This document shows positions 43,374-54,068 of a DNA stretch of 64,000 nucleotides, one piece after another. The position numbers and the translations under genes were made by a program. The stretch spans positions 186,001 to 250,000 of the forward strand of contig SAUG01000020.1 of the NCBI GenBank assembly GCA_011316305.1. The letters run 5' to 3'. The notes beneath the pieces are model-generated. The model saw nothing but the letters and a program-made list of their open reading frames with translations. It was not told the DNA's origin and did not search any database. Positions within the stretch are counted from its first letter, which is position 1. Every line of letters starts with the position of its first letter. This DNA is from Rusavskia elegans. Lineage: Eukaryota; Ascomycota; Lecanoromycetes; Teloschistales; Teloschistaceae.

Positions 43374-45125
43374 TCAAATGATACGTATTTCCGTGATCAC
43401 TGCTTGTCCGGTGTCTACCAATTTCAGAATCCTGCCGTCCATCAATCCATGAACATAGCACTCGCCCACCAGCACGAATTTGTCTCTTATTGGTCGCAGC
43501 ACGTAGAGTACTGAACCTCCGAACAGGGCGCAGAAAACATCCCCTGCCCTCGCCTGATGACTGACCAAGGCCATGTATCCCTTTCTGCTGTACGCAAGAC
43601 TTCGCCAGTGAGAATACCGCAGTACGTATTCCCCTGCTGTTAGACTTCCTGCCGCCAAAAGCCGACCAGTAGCAGCATCGATTTCTGCCCGACCACCCCG
43701 CTTGGGAAGATCCGCGAGATCAGACATGTCGGCAACAATGGTCCTCTGGAAGGCTTCCAACATACTTTCTCCTGTAAAGTATGGTCGAGATTGATCCTTG
43801 GGGGTCCATTCCTGGACTATATCAACTGCTGATCGGCGATGCTGTTCCCCAACGCATGGCTCCAGTCGCATATCGAGTGTATCGATCAGTACCCCGTACA
43901 CGCGCAAAGTGCCCCCATCGACGTGTATAGGGTAGATGTCGGCCACTGCATCCTTGAAGCCGCAGGGATTGTAGCGCATGATCTTTTCCCCTTGCTCATT
44001 TCGTGTAGGTGTACACAAAGTCTCGCGGGAAAATCTGTACTGCCAGAGAGGCACCCACGACGCCCAGGCAGATTCAAAATCAAGATCCCGGAATCTGGTT
44101 CCACAGAAAGAAAGAATCTTGAGCGGCTCGACGGGACTGTTAAGATAGTGGAAGACGACATCCTTGTAGACATCTACAACCGGCTTTCTGTAGTCCGGTA
44201 TGATGTCGCTCTCTGTGGTATCGCTTGCAATATTCAGGGCGGCATAGATGATGTCGCGGGAGTCTGTCGCTTGGACATTCTGGAATGTATCAAGAACGTC
44301 CAACAACGCAGTGGCCGCTTGCTGCTGTCTCAAAGCAAAGATAGTACTAGGTCTGGAAATCTCAAATGACTCTCCCTCAAGTGTCGAAGAATCTGTCCAG
44401 GATGCTCGACGCTCTTGTAACCTGAGCGCCAGGTTACAATCAAGAGCGTATAACAGGGGAATTTTCGCATCTCCGCACAGGAGAACGATCGACTCCGATC
44501 CGAGTGCAGTAGCCTCTTGCATGACCCAAACTCGACTCCACCAAGGGCGCTCAAAGAAGTCATCCATGATTTTCCACAGTGAATTATTACTCGGCTCTAG
44601 CAGCTCTGGAAGAGGGTCAACTCGCAGCGCGTGCGACACTAAGTCATTTTCGTCAAGGTGGACCCTATGGATTTCCGACCAGAATTGCACCGATATATCC
44701 TCCATCTTTGCCAATACACACTGCTCGTGCTGAGACGCAGGTCCAAGTTCAGCGTGGATCATGAGTGCATTCTGGTATATCTCTCGCATACGGCCAATTT
44801 GCTGACTCTTTTCATCCTTGTCAGCCTGATTGATACAGATAGCATCAATCCAGAAAACAACACGGATCTTGCGCTCGCGCTTTAGAAAAAACATCAAGTT
44901 TTCAGCAACGCCGAAGTCCTTGCCGTTGATGCTGATCGTATGTGTCTTGTGTGGATTTCCCCAGACGTAAGAGAGTGCAAAATACCGTTTGCGATGGTCG
45001 GATATCTCGACGTGTTTTAAGGCAAGCTGCAACTTTCCGTCCACCTTAGAACTTCTAGTCGGTGGAACTTCCACTAGTCGAACCGTTGATCGTGTAGCCA
45101 ATGGCTCGTATTCGAATTGAGCCAT
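43374..45125 (-). CDS. HET-domain protein
   Basis: An intact single-exon protein of 583 aa starting MAQFEYEPL. The three classical HET blocks are present: YFALSYVWGNP (residues 48-58), FWIDAICINQADKDEKSQQIGRMREIYQNA (91-120) and PWWSRVWVMQEA (194-205). HET proteins govern heterokaryon (vegetative) incompatibility and cell death upon fusion of unlike strains. The C-terminal 370 residues are the variable part typical of this family, with no repeat or NACHT module. It is the first intact gene to the right of the transposon nest. Confidence 0.93.
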   Translation of the reverse strand: MAQFEYEPLATRSTVRLVEVPPTRSSKVDGKLQLALKHVEISDHRKRYFALSYVWGNPHKTHTISINGKDFGVAENLMFFLKRERKIRVVFWIDAICINQADKDEKSQQIGRMREIYQNALMIHAELGPASQHEQCVLAKMEDISVQFWSEIHRVHLDENDLVSHALRVDPLPELLEPSNNSLWKIMDDFFERPWWSRVWVMQEATALGSESIVLLCGDAKIPLLYALDCNLALRLQERRASWTDSSTLEGESFEISRPSTIFALRQQQAATALLDVLDTFQNVQATDSRDIIYAALNIASDTTESDIIPDYRKPVVDVYKDVVFHYLNSPVEPLKILSFCGTRFRDLDFESAWASWVPLWQYRFSRETLCTPTRNEQGEKIMRYNPCGFKDAVADIYPIHVDGGTLRVYGVLIDTLDMRLEPCVGEQHRRSAVDIVQEWTPKDQSRPYFTGESMLEAFQRTIVADMSDLADLPKRGGRAEIDAATGRLLAAGSLTAGEYVLRYSHWRSLAYSRKGYMALVSHQARAGDVFCALFGGSVLYVLRPIRDKFVLVGECYVHGLMDGRILKLVDTGQAVITEIRII

Positions 45126-46201
45126 GCTCCAAGGTACAGGTTTACCAGCAAAGGTCTCTTCCGGTAACCAATCTCCCAGTGTAACGGGCTATTAGGTTTT
45201 CGTACTCAGTGTCGGATGCGGAACCACCTGATGCATTGACTAGTTATATGCTCATCGTATCTGCGATCGTCATCAACTAATTCGTCCAGATACTCAACCC
45301 TGACCCTATCATCGGGCGAACACACAGCTAGTATCCCTCAGTCTCAATAACCGCTTGCGCAGCACGGAGAAGTCAAGATGCTATTTGAGTAAAATCGATG
45401 GACCTTTCTTTGCCATAAGATGGGAGAACCGCGTTCGGAGTAACCCTTGTGGTCGGCCAATGAAGTCTGGATTGGAATGTCACAAGCTGAGAGCCAGGTA
45501 CAGCTAGCGAGGATGCCTAGGATAACAAGCAACGGTGGGAGCGGTAACGTGAGTGCATGGGATAGCTATAAACATTTCCAGTTGCCCCTACACAAGCGCC
45601 TGAAAACTAAGAAGTGGAACCAACGATGTAGGAAGTAAAGCACCAAGTATTGCAAGACGAGTGACGACAGCTTGGGGAGGTAGGGTTTATCCAATGACCA
45701 TCTCCATCGAAAGCCAGGTCAATCGGCTACGGATAACGTGAAATCGAGGTACAAGTATCCCCTCCCACGGAAGTTTACTTTATTGACCCTTTCGTTCTGA
45801 GATCGTGATTTGGCGACCTGTATGCCAAGGCTGCTTGCTTCAAGCTCCGGCGCGCCAGGATGATGTCAGTGTATCGTCCAGGTCCTTTTTGCAAAGGGTG
45901 TCCCTCCCGTGTGGGGATTTGACACTTTACACGAGCGCGTCGCGAGAATGCCAACCCCTTAACGGGTTCAATAGACTTCGAATAGAGTGCAGAGATATGA
46001 GACAGCGTGGTCATCCGCCAAGCCCGCCCGGCACGGAGGCTAGTGCTGGTGCGTGGCTAACCCACCAATCAGAAGTGCGAAGCGGGCTAGCTAAAGCCCA
46101 ATTAGGTGCTGCGCTATACTAGCTTTGGGCGGAAGACCAAGCCTTGGCGCCAAGCCCCTATGATCTGGTAGCAGCCTCTCGAACCCCTGATATCTTTATT
46201 A
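45126..46201. other. Intergenic, possible old repeat debris
   Basis: No supported gene. Positions 46,000-46,150 and the sequence after the MITE (46,550-46,700) are rich in GCTAGC/TAGCC-type words and may belong to an older element that the MITE split. I could not define ends. Confidence 0.35.
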
Positions 46202-46547
46202 CAGTGAATTTTCGCTACAACGAAATATCCGTTCCAGCCGTCTAATTCGTTGTAAAGCGAAATTCGTTGTGATAAATATATATATAAAATTTATATACGA
46301 GTTTATATACAATTACTATATTAGAATTATATTATTTTCTATCTATAATCTATATAATAATATAAAATTATCTAGATTTAATATTACCTTCGTTATAATA
46401 AACTATATTTAAAAATCCAAATATATTGACTAATTCGGAATAACCAACTTTTTATTAAACGTTTAATAAAATAATCGTTTATACGTACCAGATTTGTTAC
46501 AGGACGAGATTCGTTAAAACCAACTTCGTTGTAGGGAGGGTTCACTG
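46202..46547. mobile_element. MITE of the Tc1/mariner type (346 bp)
   Basis: Inverted termini CAGTGAATTTTCGCTACAACGAA (left) and, on the other strand, CAGTGAACCCTCCCTACAACGAA (right) match at 19 of 23 positions. They are flanked by TA on both sides (46,200-46,201 and 46,548-46,549), the target used by Tc1/mariner transposases. The interior is AT-rich with no coding potential. Further copies of TTCGTTGTA/ACAACGAA lie just inside the left end. It is too short to encode a transposase. Confidence 0.88.
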
Positions 46548-46997
46548 TAGTAGAGCTTGACGTCACTAGACTACTAGTGGTAGAGAGAAGCCCTTGCTAA
46601 GACTCGCTTATAAGCTGGATATGCTGACAGCAAGCTAGCCCGCACGAGGCTCAATGCGGAGCATAGCTAGCTATTTAGTTAGTAGTAGGTACAGAGCTAT
46701 ACGGGCTAGTACAGTACGGAATAAATGCCACGTAGCTTTGTACTGGGCGGATGACCACGCTGATGTGGGAACTTTCCGCCCTGCTGAGTAATCAGAGGCT
46801 ATGGACGTCTGCTCCTTTGCCTCCACAAGCATCGATCCAGACTGCACCCCTCGTGTTCTGCTACGAATAGAAACGCCGTGCTGGACTGCAACAATGCCTG
46901 TGGCAACGCACTTCATTTGCCCACATGAAATTGCCACGCCCTGCGACTTCGGACGACGAGGCTAGGTGCGGCGGAATTCTCAGGTATTCGGCTTTCG
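46548..46997. other. Intergenic between MITE and small minus-strand gene
   Basis: Short frames only and no defined feature. Confidence 0.35.
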
Positions 46998-47301
46998 TCA
47001 CTTGATCAATGCGTCCTGCTCCTCCTTGATTCATGTGAGCCAGTCCAGTGCTTCGAGATGGAGAGGTGCACACCTTGTTGAGTCTTTTGGGCACCCAGAA
47101 GCCATACTTGTCGCCGACCAGCTGCCTCAAGTCAATCAACGATGCGCCTGAACCGATGAGGAAGGTGCAAATCACCTTGACATGATACTTGTAATCAACC
47201 CACTTCTCCCTCGGATACTTGTCGACAATCTTCTCATTAATACGGTACTGATCGATGTAGTCATACTGCCACACTGCATTGGCCGGCATCGGATCAGACA
47301 T
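46998..47301 (-). CDS. Small Clr5-like protein, possibly truncated
   Basis: Proposed exons are 47,301-47,074 and 47,024-46,998 with a 49-bp GT...AG intron, giving 84 aa. The segment ICTFLIGSGASLIDLRQLVGDKYGF resembles the second half of the fungal Clr5 domain (helix, then LEEVRELM-type segment, then an E/KYGF turn). The protein is shorter than typical Clr5-domain proteins. It may be a remnant or may lack further exons. Without splicing, the frame continues to 46,861 as unlikely sequence. Confidence 0.35.
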
Positions 47302-47355
47302 TCTTCAGGCTCCGGCTGTGTTCCCGTCTGGTCTTAGCTCTTCAGGCAGCGTCGT

Positions 47356-47435
47356 GAATCGCTCGAGTATCTCTTGTGCAAGATTCCGGTACAATGACGA
47401 GCCTTGGGTCTTTTGAAGGCGGAAGAAAACCGATG
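47356..47435 (+). repeat. Segment duplicated at 50,057-50,136, copy 1
   Basis: ATCGCTCGAGTATCTCTTGTGC and, further on, GGCGGAAGAAAAC are shared with 50,057-50,136. Across about 80 bp the encoded peptide is kept better than the bases (RVSLV-x-S-x-T-x-TSL-x-SF-x-GGRK), so it was probably coding. It directly precedes the kinase remnant. Confidence 0.6.
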
Positions 47436-47469
47436 GACGGTGAGCGGGCGCAAGTGAAACGCGGCTGAA

Positions 47470-47995
47470 TACATACGAGAATATTACCTGCGTACCTTTG
47501 CGACTCTACTGTGCATCAACAAAGGTCATTGGATCTACACCTTTCAGCAGTACCGTTCACTACGGGACGACAAGCTGCCATACGATACGGAACCAGCAGA
47601 CTTCCCTTACACTGTTGATGCAGACCTATTCAAGAAATTCAAAGCCGCGCAATGGCAATTCTGCGCCATGGCCCTCCAACACGACGTGACAGACCGGTTC
47701 AAACCTGTGGTGATCCTCCCAATAACAAGCAAAACGGATATTGGAAGAGGGGGAAGCGCTATAATCTTCCAGATTGTAGTCGCTGAAGCGTACAACTTCT
47801 TGCGCCCACACTTGGCTGGCCAGTTGAGCAATGTAATCTTGTGCCCCTCTCCGTTCCCAAGATGTAATTTGCTAACACGAAGCAGACCTCTCAACATCCA
47901 AATCCCAACACGTTTGTCCTGAAAACTTATAGGGAGAACGAGGCGGAGAGGAATCACAAGATCGAGCGCCCGCCTCTTCGATCTGGTCAGAAGAA
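47470..47995 (+). pseudogene. Truncated protein kinase (N-terminal region and first strands of the N-lobe)
   Basis: From about 47,470 the frame reads EYIREYYLRTFATLLCI, then LFKKFKAAQWQFCAMAL and VVILPITSKTDIGRGGSAIIFQIVV. This is the typical lead-in of a large fungal kinase family, with the glycine-rich loop GRGGSA. A GTAATC...GCTAACACGAAGCAG intron (47,842-47,884) then joins NTFVLKTYRENEAER, whose VLK holds the position of the ATP-anchoring lysine. The kinase stops there: no catalytic loop (HRD) or DFG follows. The sequence runs directly into the next gene's N-terminal region in a different frame. It is probably a remnant created by a deletion or fusion. Confidence 0.62.
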
Positions 47996-48085
47996 CGAGG
48001 CAGGTCGACCCTTACAAACACAAGAACAACCTTATCCGACGCTGTTGTCTCCAGCGACGATTCTCCTCTTTACCCTACTTCCTCC

Positions 48086-49115
48086 ATGCAAAGTGTGGGC
48101 AACTACGCATCGGCACGCTTGAGCCGGGAGAATAATCCAATGGGTGCTACGATACCCACTTCAGCCCAACCCCGACTGACGACTCCTGCGCATGATCCAT
48201 CATTCAATGCTACAGGGTCTGCTTATGCTCGCGGAAGGGTACAACAGCGCTCGTACGGGGAGCAATCGGGTCGTCCAAGCCTGACACTTGAAGAGGGTCT
48301 ACGCTGGAAAGAGAGGAAGAAAAGGGGCGAGCACCCAGAACTGCCAGGGTCCGAGAACCTAGCCTCCTTGAATGAACGGGACCATGTAAGTCGCCCGGCT
48401 TTCAGAGGCACTCCTTCTATATAAAGGCTAACGTTCTCAGATTTTTCTGGTTGATAACTCCGAAACGATGAAACAATACAGGAAACAGATCGCGGACGTC
48501 GTTTCGCTCTTGGCCTATATAGTGAAGAACTCGGATGACGACGGCCTCGATATCCATTTCACTCAGAGTACACACAAGATCAATTCAAAGAAGTCAACGG
48601 AGATTTCCAGTGCGGTTTACCAACAGCAGTACATGGGGATATCGGACATGCGAGGCAGGCTAGGGACCATCCTTCACGAGCACATCAGTCGATTCGGCGC
48701 TCTAGTCTCGCCTTCGAGGTCTAGGTTCGGAAGACAACGGTCGCCACACCCGCAGAAACGCCTGAGCTTCTACATCCTGACGGATGCCAAATGGCAACCT
48801 ACAGATGTCGGAGAGATCATCAAGGATTTGGTTCAGAGAATGAAAGCAAAGGGGTTGCCAAAGGAGCATGTTGGTATCCAATTCATCCGCTTCGGCGAAG
48901 ATCAAGCGAGCGTCGATAAGCTCGATGAGCTTGATCACGGTCTAGGGCTCAAAGATGAGGCAATGTGAGTGGTAGCTTTATTCTGGCGAGTCCTGGATGT
49001 CGACAAGCCATTGACATTGAATAGGGACATTGTTGACCATACATACTGGAACGGTAATGTCTGCAAGATGCTTCTTGGCGCCGTCAACGATTGGTATGAC
49101 GACGATCCTTCTTGA
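48086..49115 (+). CDS. vWA-domain protein
   Basis: Exons are 48,086-48,385, 48,441-48,964 and 49,025-49,115, giving 304 aa from the ATG used here. The frame is open upstream to about 47,938, so the true start may lie further 5'. After a Ser/Arg-rich N-terminus, with EEGLRWKERKKRGE near residues 71-84, the vWA fold begins at IFLVDNSETM, a MIDAS-like D-x-S motif. Then come LAYIVKNSDDDGLDIHFT, RLSFYILTDAKWQP, HVGIQFIRFGED and the closing DIVDHTYWNGN-CKMLLGAVNDWYDD, all standard in this fungal vWA family. These proteins often sit beside, or are fused to, kinases of the type whose remnant lies just upstream. Function is unknown. Both introns (55 and 60 bp) are canonical. Confidence 0.8.
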
Positions 49116-50479
49116 TGCTCCGACTATTCTGCTTCGTGCCGGCGAACCAGACTTCAAGCTTCCATAACGTGGCTTCCCAATGCGCTATTCTTGCAATTGG
49201 AGGTTTCGAGGGCGTTTTCCCCTAGGTCATTTCCCCACGGTTCAGTCTGAGCTTTTCAGATCCTCACTGCGGCATAGAATTTGCTTAGATCTTTCTTCAG
49301 CGCCTTCTCCCATTTCCGACCCAATACACACAGCGGTAGAATCACATTTACTAGTGCAAGATTTAGCGCTCGACAAGTGCGAAAAGCAAACACCTAAACG
49401 CCTCGTAGGGCAGGACCTATCAATACAAATTGCAGCTTTGAAAGTGAGTTAGGGAAAACCTACCAGATAAAGCCTCGTTGCTCTGTGCCGCCTCGAATCA
49501 GTAATAAAAGCAGCTCTACACCTCTCTCCGCCAGAAATCCCGCTGGTCGAAGAGCGCACAGGAGGGTACGAATTACGAATAACAAAAACGAATGAGAAGA
49601 AAGGGATATTAAACCGGGAGGAAGAATGGAACGGCACCGGTTTTGACCGGCATGGAATGGCGGTGAACGCATGGAACGGTGGCGACGTGACGAAGTCGTG
49701 ATAAATGGGAATGGTGGTCAAGTGGTGATGGAATCGTAGTGACGCTGGTGGCGATTCTGGTCGAAATGGGACGGGTTTGGAAGTGTTCAATTACGATGCA
49801 GGAGGGTGCCGATTACCGATGCAGGTGGCCGGGCCACCGGCTTGCAAAGTTATTGGTACCTTTCTTGTAGGTGTGCGACGCGAAGAGGTGGGGAGGTTGT
49901 GTGAAAGGCTTAGTAGAAGGCGCCTGTCGAGGAATGTACAAAATCGTGTGGAAAATCTCAACTGTACAGTGGAGCAAAAATAATGGGAACAACTCTGTCT
50001 GTAACATTGGTACTCTTGAAAGAAGACTGTGACACTCTTTAATCTTTCTATTGTAGATCGCTCGAGTATCTCTTGTGCATAACTCAGCTACGGTAACGAG
50101 CCTGAAGTCCTTTGGAGGCGGAAGAAAACAGAATGATACGTTTGCAATTATCGACACGCCACAGGTCTTGAGCCGCAACAATCTCCTCACACAGCGAGAT
50201 TGTTGTTCGGGGATGGAAAAGCCAGCGAAAATCACAAAAGACCCCAAAGAGAATGTCAAAACCAAAACGAGCGTTGATTCATAATGCTACCCGTACCCGA
50301 GTACTCCGTACAAGTTTTCTATGTAATATTCCGACGCCCTCCCCAGGAGTTCCGACGCCAAATCCAAAGTTATTTACAAAACGAAAGTCCGAATACCCAA
50401 GTCAAAAACCCGCCCTTACTGAAAAACCAGTCTCAATAGGGATCAATGTCTTGAATCTTCCTTGTTTGGTGATGGGTGA
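49116..50479. other. Intergenic with copy 2 of a duplicated gene segment
   Basis: Positions 49,560-49,800 are G-rich with GGTGG/GGAATGG words and form spurious long frames on the minus strand. Positions 50,057-50,136 hold the second copy of the segment at 47,356-47,435, followed by an unsupported short frame. Confidence 0.4.
50057..50136 (+). repeat. Segment duplicated at 47,356-47,435, copy 2
   Basis: Shares ATCGCTCGAGTATCTCTTGTGC and AGGCGGAAGAAAAC with copy 1. The downstream frame (VLSRNNLLTQRDCCSG) bears no resemblance to the kinase, so only the first-exon-like piece is duplicated. Confidence 0.6.
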
Positions 50480-51883
50480 TTAGTAGTGACGACCATAGCT
50501 GCGAGCGAACTTGGCGCTGCGCTTCGCGTGGACCATCATTCCGTTCGAGCATTTGGTGCCCGGAGCAACGGCCATCAGAACGGCCATCTTGTTCATGTTG
50601 CATGTGCCGATCTTCATGCCGTCAGGGGAGCAGACAGATTGACCTGGAGTGCTACATGGCATTGAGCCAGGTGCCGCGCTTCCGCCAGTTGATCCGGATG
50701 AGGAAGAACCAGAAGGCGAAGCAGAGCCAGTAGCTGCAGGTACGGCAGGCGTGGCCATTGCGGATCCGGTGGCCATAGGATTCATGGCAGATGGTGCCGC
50801 GCTTGATTGGGCTGCTCCTGGTGCTCCGGGTGGGGGGATGGCGACGATGGATATGGCGGGAGATGCAGCGCCTGCAGGTGAGGAAGATGAGCCAGAACCC
50901 ATGTCGGAACCTTCGCCAGTGACAGTAGGAGTTTCAGAGCCGCCGGCGGAAGCGCTGGGAGATGAGCCAGCTGCGCCAGATGAAGGCGAAGCGCCAGAGC
51001 TACCAGAATTTGAGCCTGCGGGGCTTGCGCTTCCGCAATTGCCTTTTATTCCCGTGACATTTTCGTTCAGGCCTGCGAGCTTCTGGACAGATTTGCCAGG
51101 GTTGGGGAAAATTGGGTCAACTTTAAGGTCTGGCAAAGTCTCGCAACCGTTACCGGCCTGGCCGATGTTGGCTTTGAACAGGTCCGGGAAGGTCTCATCT
51201 CGCTTGAAGATTTCGTCGGAGGCAAGTTCTTGGGTTTCGTTGAACGAGGCTTCATCGACATAGCGCTTCTTTGAACCGCCAGTGAGTGTAACTGGAGCGC
51301 ACTATAAGAAGTTAGAGTCAGCTTCGACATACGAGAGGGGTCTGGGGGCGGAGGGGGGAAACAAAGGAAAGCCTGGTGCACTCACGTTCATGTACATCTC
51401 TCCTCTTCCCCCGATCTTGTTGAACCAGGTCCATGCCAAGGTATACTCGCCGGCGTTGATTCCTTCAGGTATTTTGTACGGGATGGGGGGTGACCCTTCA
51501 CCATCGGGGTCTTCTTGAAGGTTGCCTGTCGTGGAACCTGCAGGACAACCACCCAAAACAGAGTGAATGACCATCCATTTGCTGGTCTTGGTAGGTTTCA
51601 GGTCCTTGGTCAATGCGATCTGACAACTTCCACCCCCATGAATCGCGCTGCCGAGTAACTTTATTTGCTGCTCGGAGCCCACTGCTATGGTGTTCTTCGT
51701 GGCTGGTGGCGTATATTGTCCGTTCGTCATTTTACAGGGAAAGTCGCTCCCGTCAAATGCCAAAGGGCCGTTTTGGAGATCACCGTTGACGGTGTACGGT
51801 GCTGGGGTCTTCATCTTCATGTGGGCGTTGGCCGCGGATGCAAGCGCCAGGGCAGCAGCTAACATGGAGGAGTAGGAACGCAT
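50480..51883 (-). CDS. AA11-type lytic polysaccharide monooxygenase with C-terminal Cys-rich module
   Basis: Exons are 51,883-51,386 and 51,301-50,480 with an 84-bp GTGAG...CTTATAG intron, giving 439 aa. The signal peptide (residues 1-20) ends ANA, leaving His21 as the mature N-terminus. His21 and His82 (GSAIHGGGSCQ) would form the copper histidine brace. Then come KWMVIHSVLGGCPAG and GEYTLAWTWFNKIGGRGEMYMNCAPV, the standard AA11 end of the catalytic domain (about residue 172). A long Ser/Ala/Gly/Pro linker follows, then CSTPGQSVCSPDG...GTC...GTKCSNGMMV near the C-terminus, like the X278-type module found on AA11 enzymes and probably chitin-binding. AA11 enzymes oxidatively cleave chitin, so a role in cell-wall or insect/fungal chitin turnover is likely. 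Confidence 0.9.
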
Positions 51884-54068
51884 GGTGATATTGATAATTC
51901 GTGCCGGACGAAGTTGTGTTGTGGTAGGTATGGTTTGAGTTGGACTTGGGGCAATCTATAGCTACCAAGATGTGAGCTATAATGCGATGCTTGAGGTAAA
52001 GGTATGAAGTATCTTTCGAGGTTGATGGTGATGATGACGACGATGATGTAGAGCAGATTGGAGGTGCTTCTGCTTTGCTTTTATGTTGCCAGGCAGATGG
52101 GAGGTAACAATAGAACAATAGCGTTATGGGAGTACAATGAACAAGAGAGAAACAAAAGGCTCATGTGCCGAACAATAGGATCAAGGTCAGATGTGAGGGA
52201 TTTCAAAGAAAGTGACAATAGGACAATTACCTTTTGTTTCACAATGCGTCGAGAGATTGAGTCAAAGTTCTGACAATGATAAATGCGATGGATTAGAATA
52301 GTGCTAGAATGTCCGCTCCAGGCGTGAGGGTAATATGAAGTGAATCAAGGACCTGCCTTGGATGGAGAGTAGGAATACAGTGGTGGCGACAATGGAATGA
52401 AAGCCACCGGAAGTTGACCTTTATATGGCCAAATGAGAATGTACGTGACTCCTTTGGTTTCGCGCAATAGGATTCACTAGTAAGAGAGACTTATGTTCGA
52501 TAGCGAGTGAGGAACTGATTGGTGCAACATGGAATCCAGATTCCCTCAACATTGCTTTGCAGCGCGTGGACATCTCTCCATCACGTCTGGAAAGCCGCAA
52601 GAGTGGTGGAGGAATGCTGGGCGCGGTCCATTTTGCCACCCGAACGAGACTGGCCGTGGCAGCCGCCGTTTGACCCACACATCGTGGCAGAAGAGGATAC
52701 GGGACAGAGGCTTCAGGAGGTAGAACTGCTAGGCACTGGTGAAGGTAGATGTTGGGGGGGCAGGAGCGGGTGATCCACAGCAGCACCTTGGCCCGCGTCT
52801 TTGAGGGGAGAGAGTCTTTGTTGTAGCTCTTCGACTGGTCTTTCGCGGTTGGAGCCTGTACCTGATCGATGCTGTGACTCCAGGGGATTGGCGGGCAACG
52901 GTGGTGACTGGATGAGACGCAGAGGTGTGGTTCTGGGCATGCGATGTCATGTACACCAATGAGAGGTGGTCGCCGGGATGCTTGAGGAAACGGCGGATGC
53001 ACGGCGGGAGCTAATGCACCTAGACCCCTAGTCTTCCAGGTCCCTCTTTGAGCCTCACCTTGCGTCTGTGGCCACTGAACCTCTTCTGAAACACCACGAT
53101 GCTGAGGCCTCGTCTCACCTGATAAACAGACCCGTCGCGACCACACAATCTTCAGGATCCTTTTCTACAGTCCTGGATGTGACTCCACACATTCGCATCA
53201 GGTCCAAGTGGCCAGTCACCCTCTTCGGAATTCGAATCTCGACACCATTGCCAAGCGTGCCTTGGGCAAAACGACAGAGATCCTTTTGACTTGCAACGAC
53301 CAGTCCTTCGACGGTGAAGCTATGAGGATGTTGTCGGAGAAAGTCGTCCGAGGCTGCAATGGTATCAAAGGCCTGATATTCGAAAACCATTCAACAACTT
53401 TGGCCAGGGCGATACACGACACGGGCCAGAACAACACGTCAGCATGCAAATCAAGACCCGTGTTGAAGAAGAGGCGAATCAGGATGATGATGATTCTGAA
53501 GGGGTATCTGCCTACTTGTCTGAATTCTCTGCAGCCAGAGATTGGCTTGCCAGCGGCATCGAGGCCATCCTGTCGGCTCTCACCTTCTAGGGCATGCATG
53601 TTAGAATCAAGCAAGCCTGGGACCTAAGCCGAATGAGTGAAAAGTCGGAAGGATTTGGGCTAGAGGATGGATATAAAGGCCATGCACCTTAGCGCCCTGG
53701 TGGTCTCTAAGCGCCCAGCTATCACGAGGGACCCTCAACCTCTCAATGAACGATTGGGACACTCGTGGATGTTTCGGCAACGTCAGCAAACGTCTTGCCT
53801 TTACGATGATATTTGGTGTAATCTCCTGCTGCTGTACAACATACGATGCATTCGAATCGAGGTCAAAGCAGTAATTCCCCGAGCATGGTATCCAGAAGTG
53901 GCCCGATACAGCACAACAACTACGCTTATCCTAATGTCTTTCTTCCTGAAAATCTCCTTCACAGTCGCCACGACCAGTCAACACCTTTCCATGTATATCA
54001 ACATAACAGCTATGGTCATCGGAAGTTTTCGAGCAGTTTCGAGGGCATCTTGTGATTATCTCCACAAC
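51884..54068. other. Intergenic, unresolved frames
   Basis: About 2.2 kb. On the plus strand around 53,110-53,590 two adjacent frames read reasonably (LDTIAKRALGKTTEILLTCND, then QIKTRVEEEANQDDDDSEG) but are offset by one base and have no start. They may be the remains of a gene. A 241-codon minus-strand frame (52,421-53,146) looks like an antisense artefact. Confidence 0.35.

Noticed and set aside
43839..44369. 176-codon plus-strand frame
   Set aside because: Antisense shadow of the HET gene, whose conserved motifs are unambiguous on the minus strand.
49449..49790. 113-codon minus-strand frame rich in Phe/Pro/Ser
   Set aside because: Low-complexity reading of a G-rich tract with no homologous pattern.
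50649..51263. 204-codon plus-strand acidic frame
   Set aside because: Antisense of the LPMO Ser/Ala/Gly linker; composition is a by-product of the repeats.
52421..53146. 241-codon minus-strand frame
   Set aside because: Pro/Ser-rich with no start context, no domain, and no support from introns or neighbours.
53110..53627. Possible plus-strand gene with acidic C-terminus (DDDDSEG)
   Set aside because: Two plausible segments lie in frames offset by one base with no start codon or clear intron between them; left as unresolved.
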